This document shows, piece by piece, positions 62,344-64,000 of a stretch of DNA of 64,000 bases. Within the stretch, counting starts at the first letter, position 1. Each line of letters begins with the position of its first letter. Location of the stretch: positions 806,001 through 870,000 of the forward strand of contig NZ_CP168083.1 of assembly GCF_049478495.1 (NCBI RefSeq), in the 5' to 3' direction. The DNA comes from P36-A1 sp049478495 (GTDB lineage Bacteria > Bacillota_I > Bacilli_A > JAJDGJ01). The position numbers and the translations under genes are program-made. The notes beneath the pieces were generated by a model, which was not told the origin of the DNA, ran no database searches, and saw only the letters and a program-made list of their open reading frames with translations.

Positions 62344-63552
62344 ATGAAAGAAAATGCTAAATCAATTAAGAGGAAGATTCCTTTTGATGCAAAATCATTT
62401 TTTAATATAAAAGCTAAGGGTGACTTAGTAATTTTAATATGCGTATTATTACTTGTTATAGGTGGATATATAATGGTTGCAAGTGCACATACCAACGTGT
62501 TTGTTACCTATGGTGCAGGTGTATTTATAAAAGAAATGGCTAAAATTACGGTCTTTATAATTGTTGGCTTTTTCATAATGCAAAAACTAAATCAAAAGTT
62601 TGATATAGAAATCTTTAAAAAGTATCGAAAAGTATTTCTAATGGGAATTTCTGCTTTGATGATTATGACTTTATTTTTCCCATCAGTAAATGGATCTAAA
62701 TCATGGATAAATTTAGGATTTATGACCATTCAGCCAACAGAATTTTTAAAAATGTTTGTAATACTTGATAATGCAGTTTATTTCTCAAGTAAAAAATATC
62801 AAAGTGAAACAGTTTTTAATGCCTATAAAGAGCCATTGCTTAAATTATTAATTAGTGTTTTATTTATCTTTATTTTACAAAATGACTTAGGGAATGCACT
62901 GATAATAATAATGATATATCTAGTAATGTTTTATGCAATTCCTGATCCTAGAATTAAAAAGTTCAAAAAAACATTTGCAATTGCTATGGCAATTTTTATT
63001 ATATTGTTTTATATATTTGGAAAACAATTAAGTGACTTAATATATTCACTTCCAGATGACTTTTTCAAAAAAGCACAACTAACAAGAATTGCAGTATTGT
63101 TTAATCCACTTAAAGATGTATATATAAGTGGATTCCAAGTAACTAATGCACTAGTTGCCCTGGCTTCTGGTGGTTTGTTTGGTATGGGTTTAAATAATTC
63201 TACCACAAAATTTCTACTGCCTGAAGCATACAACGATGCCATAATAGCAGTTATTGCTGAAGAATTAGGTTTAGTTGGTGTTTTAGTATTATTTATATTA
63301 TATATTGGTATTATTGTAAAGCTATTAAGTTATGCTGAAAAGCCAAAAATTAGTACTGATTCAAGATTATTACTTGTAGGTGTTGCTGCCTTTTTTATGG
63401 CACAATTTTTTGTTAACATTGGTGGAATGGTTGGTTTAATACCAATGACTGGTGTAACATTACTATTTGTTTCAAGTGGTGGTTCTTCTATATTAATGGC
63501 ATTTATTTCTATCGGTATTGCTCAAGCAACAATAAAAAGGTATTTAAAGTAA
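62344..63552 (+). CDS. ftsW: SEDS-family protein, FtsW/RodA/SpoVE type
   Basis: Integral membrane peptidoglycan glycosyltransferase family with about ten transmembrane helices, 402 residues. Diagnostic stretches are NGSKSWINLGFMTIQPTEFLKM, QNDLGNALIIIMIYLVMFY, an extracellular loop with NPLKDVYISGFQVTNALVALASGGLFGMG, EAYNDAIIAVIAEELGLVG and the C-terminal NIGGMVGLIPMTGVTLLFVSSGGSS. The following genes ylbF and rsmD are the neighbourhood of ftsW in Bacillus, which favours FtsW over RodA. A TATAAT at 62312 lies 27 bases upstream of the start. Confidence 0.9.
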   Translation: MKENAKSIKRKIPFDAKSFFNIKAKGDLVILICVLLLVIGGYIMVASAHTNVFVTYGAGVFIKEMAKITVFIIVGFFIMQKLNQKFDIEIFKKYRKVFLMGISALMIMTLFFPSVNGSKSWINLGFMTIQPTEFLKMFVILDNAVYFSSKKYQSETVFNAYKEPLLKLLISVLFIFILQNDLGNALIIIMIYLVMFYAIPDPRIKKFKKTFAIAMAIFIILFYIFGKQLSDLIYSLPDDFFKKAQLTRIAVLFNPLKDVYISGFQVTNALVALASGGLFGMGLNNSTTKFLLPEAYNDAIIAVIAEELGLVGVLVLFILYIGIIVKLLSYAEKPKISTDSRLLLVGVAAFFMAQFFVNIGGMVGLIPMTGVTLLFVSSGGSSILMAFISIGIAQATIKRYLK

Positions 63553-63908
63553 TGGATACAACAATATATCTAGAATTACTAGAACTAAAAGATAAATTAA
63601 TTGCTACAGATATTTATATCCAATATGATAATAGTGTTGTAAAAGCATTAAATAATACAAGCTTAATAACACTTCTTCAAGAATATAATGATTTAGTTGA
63701 AATATATAATAAAGTTGATTATAAAAAAACAAAAGATGAAATTAAAAATAAATTAGATATAATAATTAATAGTTTATTTGAAATAGATGAATATATAGAA
63801 TTTATAAAAAAAGAAGATGATCTAGAACTATTGATTAAAGATACATCTAAAATAATTTTCAAAGATATCATTACGTTTAAAGAAGGTGAAGAAATTGGAT
63901 GTAAATAG
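63552..63908 (+). CDS. ylbF: YlbF/YmcA-like helical protein
   Basis: A 118-residue all-helical, acidic protein. The first half (LELLELKDKLIATDIYIQYDN, then LNNTSLITLLQEYNDLVEIY) has the spacing of the Com_YlbF family, whose Bacillus members form the Y-complex that tunes RNase Y. Identification rests on this pattern and on position: it lies between an ftsW-like gene and rsmD, as ylbF does in Bacillus. It shares a base with the ftsW stop and overlaps the rsmD start. RNase Y is encoded in this window at 23673. Confidence 0.7.
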   Translation: MDTTIYLELLELKDKLIATDIYIQYDNSVVKALNNTSLITLLQEYNDLVEIYNKVDYKKTKDEIKNKLDIIINSLFEIDEYIEFIKKEDDLELLIKDTSKIIFKDIITFKEGEEIGCK

Positions 63909-64000
63909 AGGTAACTTTAAAGGCTTAAAACTAGAAACATTAAGTGGAGAAAATACAAGACCTACTCAATCAAGAGTAAAAGAAGCCATTTTTTCCATGC
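63895..64000 (+). CDS. rsmD: 16S rRNA (guanine(966)-N2)-methyltransferase RsmD, 3' end outside window
   Basis: The last 106 bases encode the typical RsmD N-terminus: a DVNRGNFKGLKLETLSGENT start followed by RPTQSRVKEAIFSM, the family block R-P-T-x-x-R-V-K-E-A-x-F. The gene begins at a TTG (63895) preceded by AAGGTGAAG and overlaps ylbF by 14 bases. The rest is beyond the window edge. In Firmicutes coaD usually follows. Confidence 0.85.
   Translation, partial: MDVNRGNFKGLKLETLSGENTRPTQSRVKEAIFSM

Overview
The window is one contiguous stretch of a strongly A+T-rich bacterial chromosome. Nearly all genes lie on the plus strand and are tightly packed with strong purine-rich Shine-Dalgarno sites. 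The standard bacterial code applies: TGA is a true stop (it ends the ORF at 42051-42992, for instance) and tryptophan is encoded by TGG. Gene content points to an anaerobic, amino-acid-fermenting, low-GC Firmicute, perhaps from the lineages around Erysipelotrichia, Haloplasma or Izemoplasmatales. That placement is inference; a 16S search (32912-34471) would settle it. Glutamate racemase, an FtsW/RodA-type protein and a DgkA-type kinase suggest that peptidoglycan is made, unlike in true mycoplasmas.

Layout. 1-5925: purine permease (cut by the window edge), purB, a CCA-adding enzyme, miaA, a TcdA-like E1 enzyme, and murI. 5926-19127: a glutamate-fermentation locus. It has two Na+/glutamate symporters (gltS x2), glutamate mutase (glmS-glmL-glmE), methylaspartate ammonia-lyase, a two-subunit class I hydratase read as mesaconase, and a three-subunit citrate-lyase-like enzyme read as citramalate lyase. 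The route is glutamate -> 3-methylaspartate -> mesaconate -> citramalate -> acetate + pyruvate. Two small genes, one DUF4176-like, sit in the middle of the locus with their own promoter and terminator. 19285-22533: a secreted repeat protein with an M23 peptidase domain and a membrane-anchored unknown. 22596-26057: nrnA, rny and ymdB (RNA turnover). 26275-26453: two identical tRNA-Arg(UCU) genes. 26519-32621: DUF3800, YdcF-like, ackA, uracil permease, galU and a CpoA-like glycolipid glycosyltransferase.

32912-37749: a complete 16S-23S-5S rRNA operon with no tRNA in the spacer. 37807-42044: tsaE-tsaB-rimI-tsaD (t6A synthesis) and proS. 42051-52866: an unknown protein, ybeY, dgkA, cdd, era, recO, glyS, dnaG, and then two closely related housekeeping sigma factors separated by trmK and followed by a Nif3-like gene. 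53013-57401: hydE-hydG-hydF ([FeFe]-hydrogenase maturation) followed by a degenerate, secreted subtilisin-fold protein. 57488-64000: a Bcp-type peroxiredoxin, pheS-pheT, def, an ftsW-like gene, ylbF and the start of rsmD.

The metabolic genes fit together. Glutamate enters through GltS and is cleaved to acetate and pyruvate. Acetyl phosphate from pyruvate would give ATP through AckA. Reducing equivalents could leave as H2 through a hydrogenase matured by HydEFG; the hydrogenase itself is not in the window. No CRISPR array, insertion sequence or prophage was seen. The less ordinary items are the tandem sigma-A paralogues, the subtilase-like protein lacking His and Ser, the Asn/Arg/Thr-rich repeat M23 protein, the DUF4176-like pair inside a catabolic locus, and arrays of direct repeats or dyads upstream of gltS1, glmS and galU.
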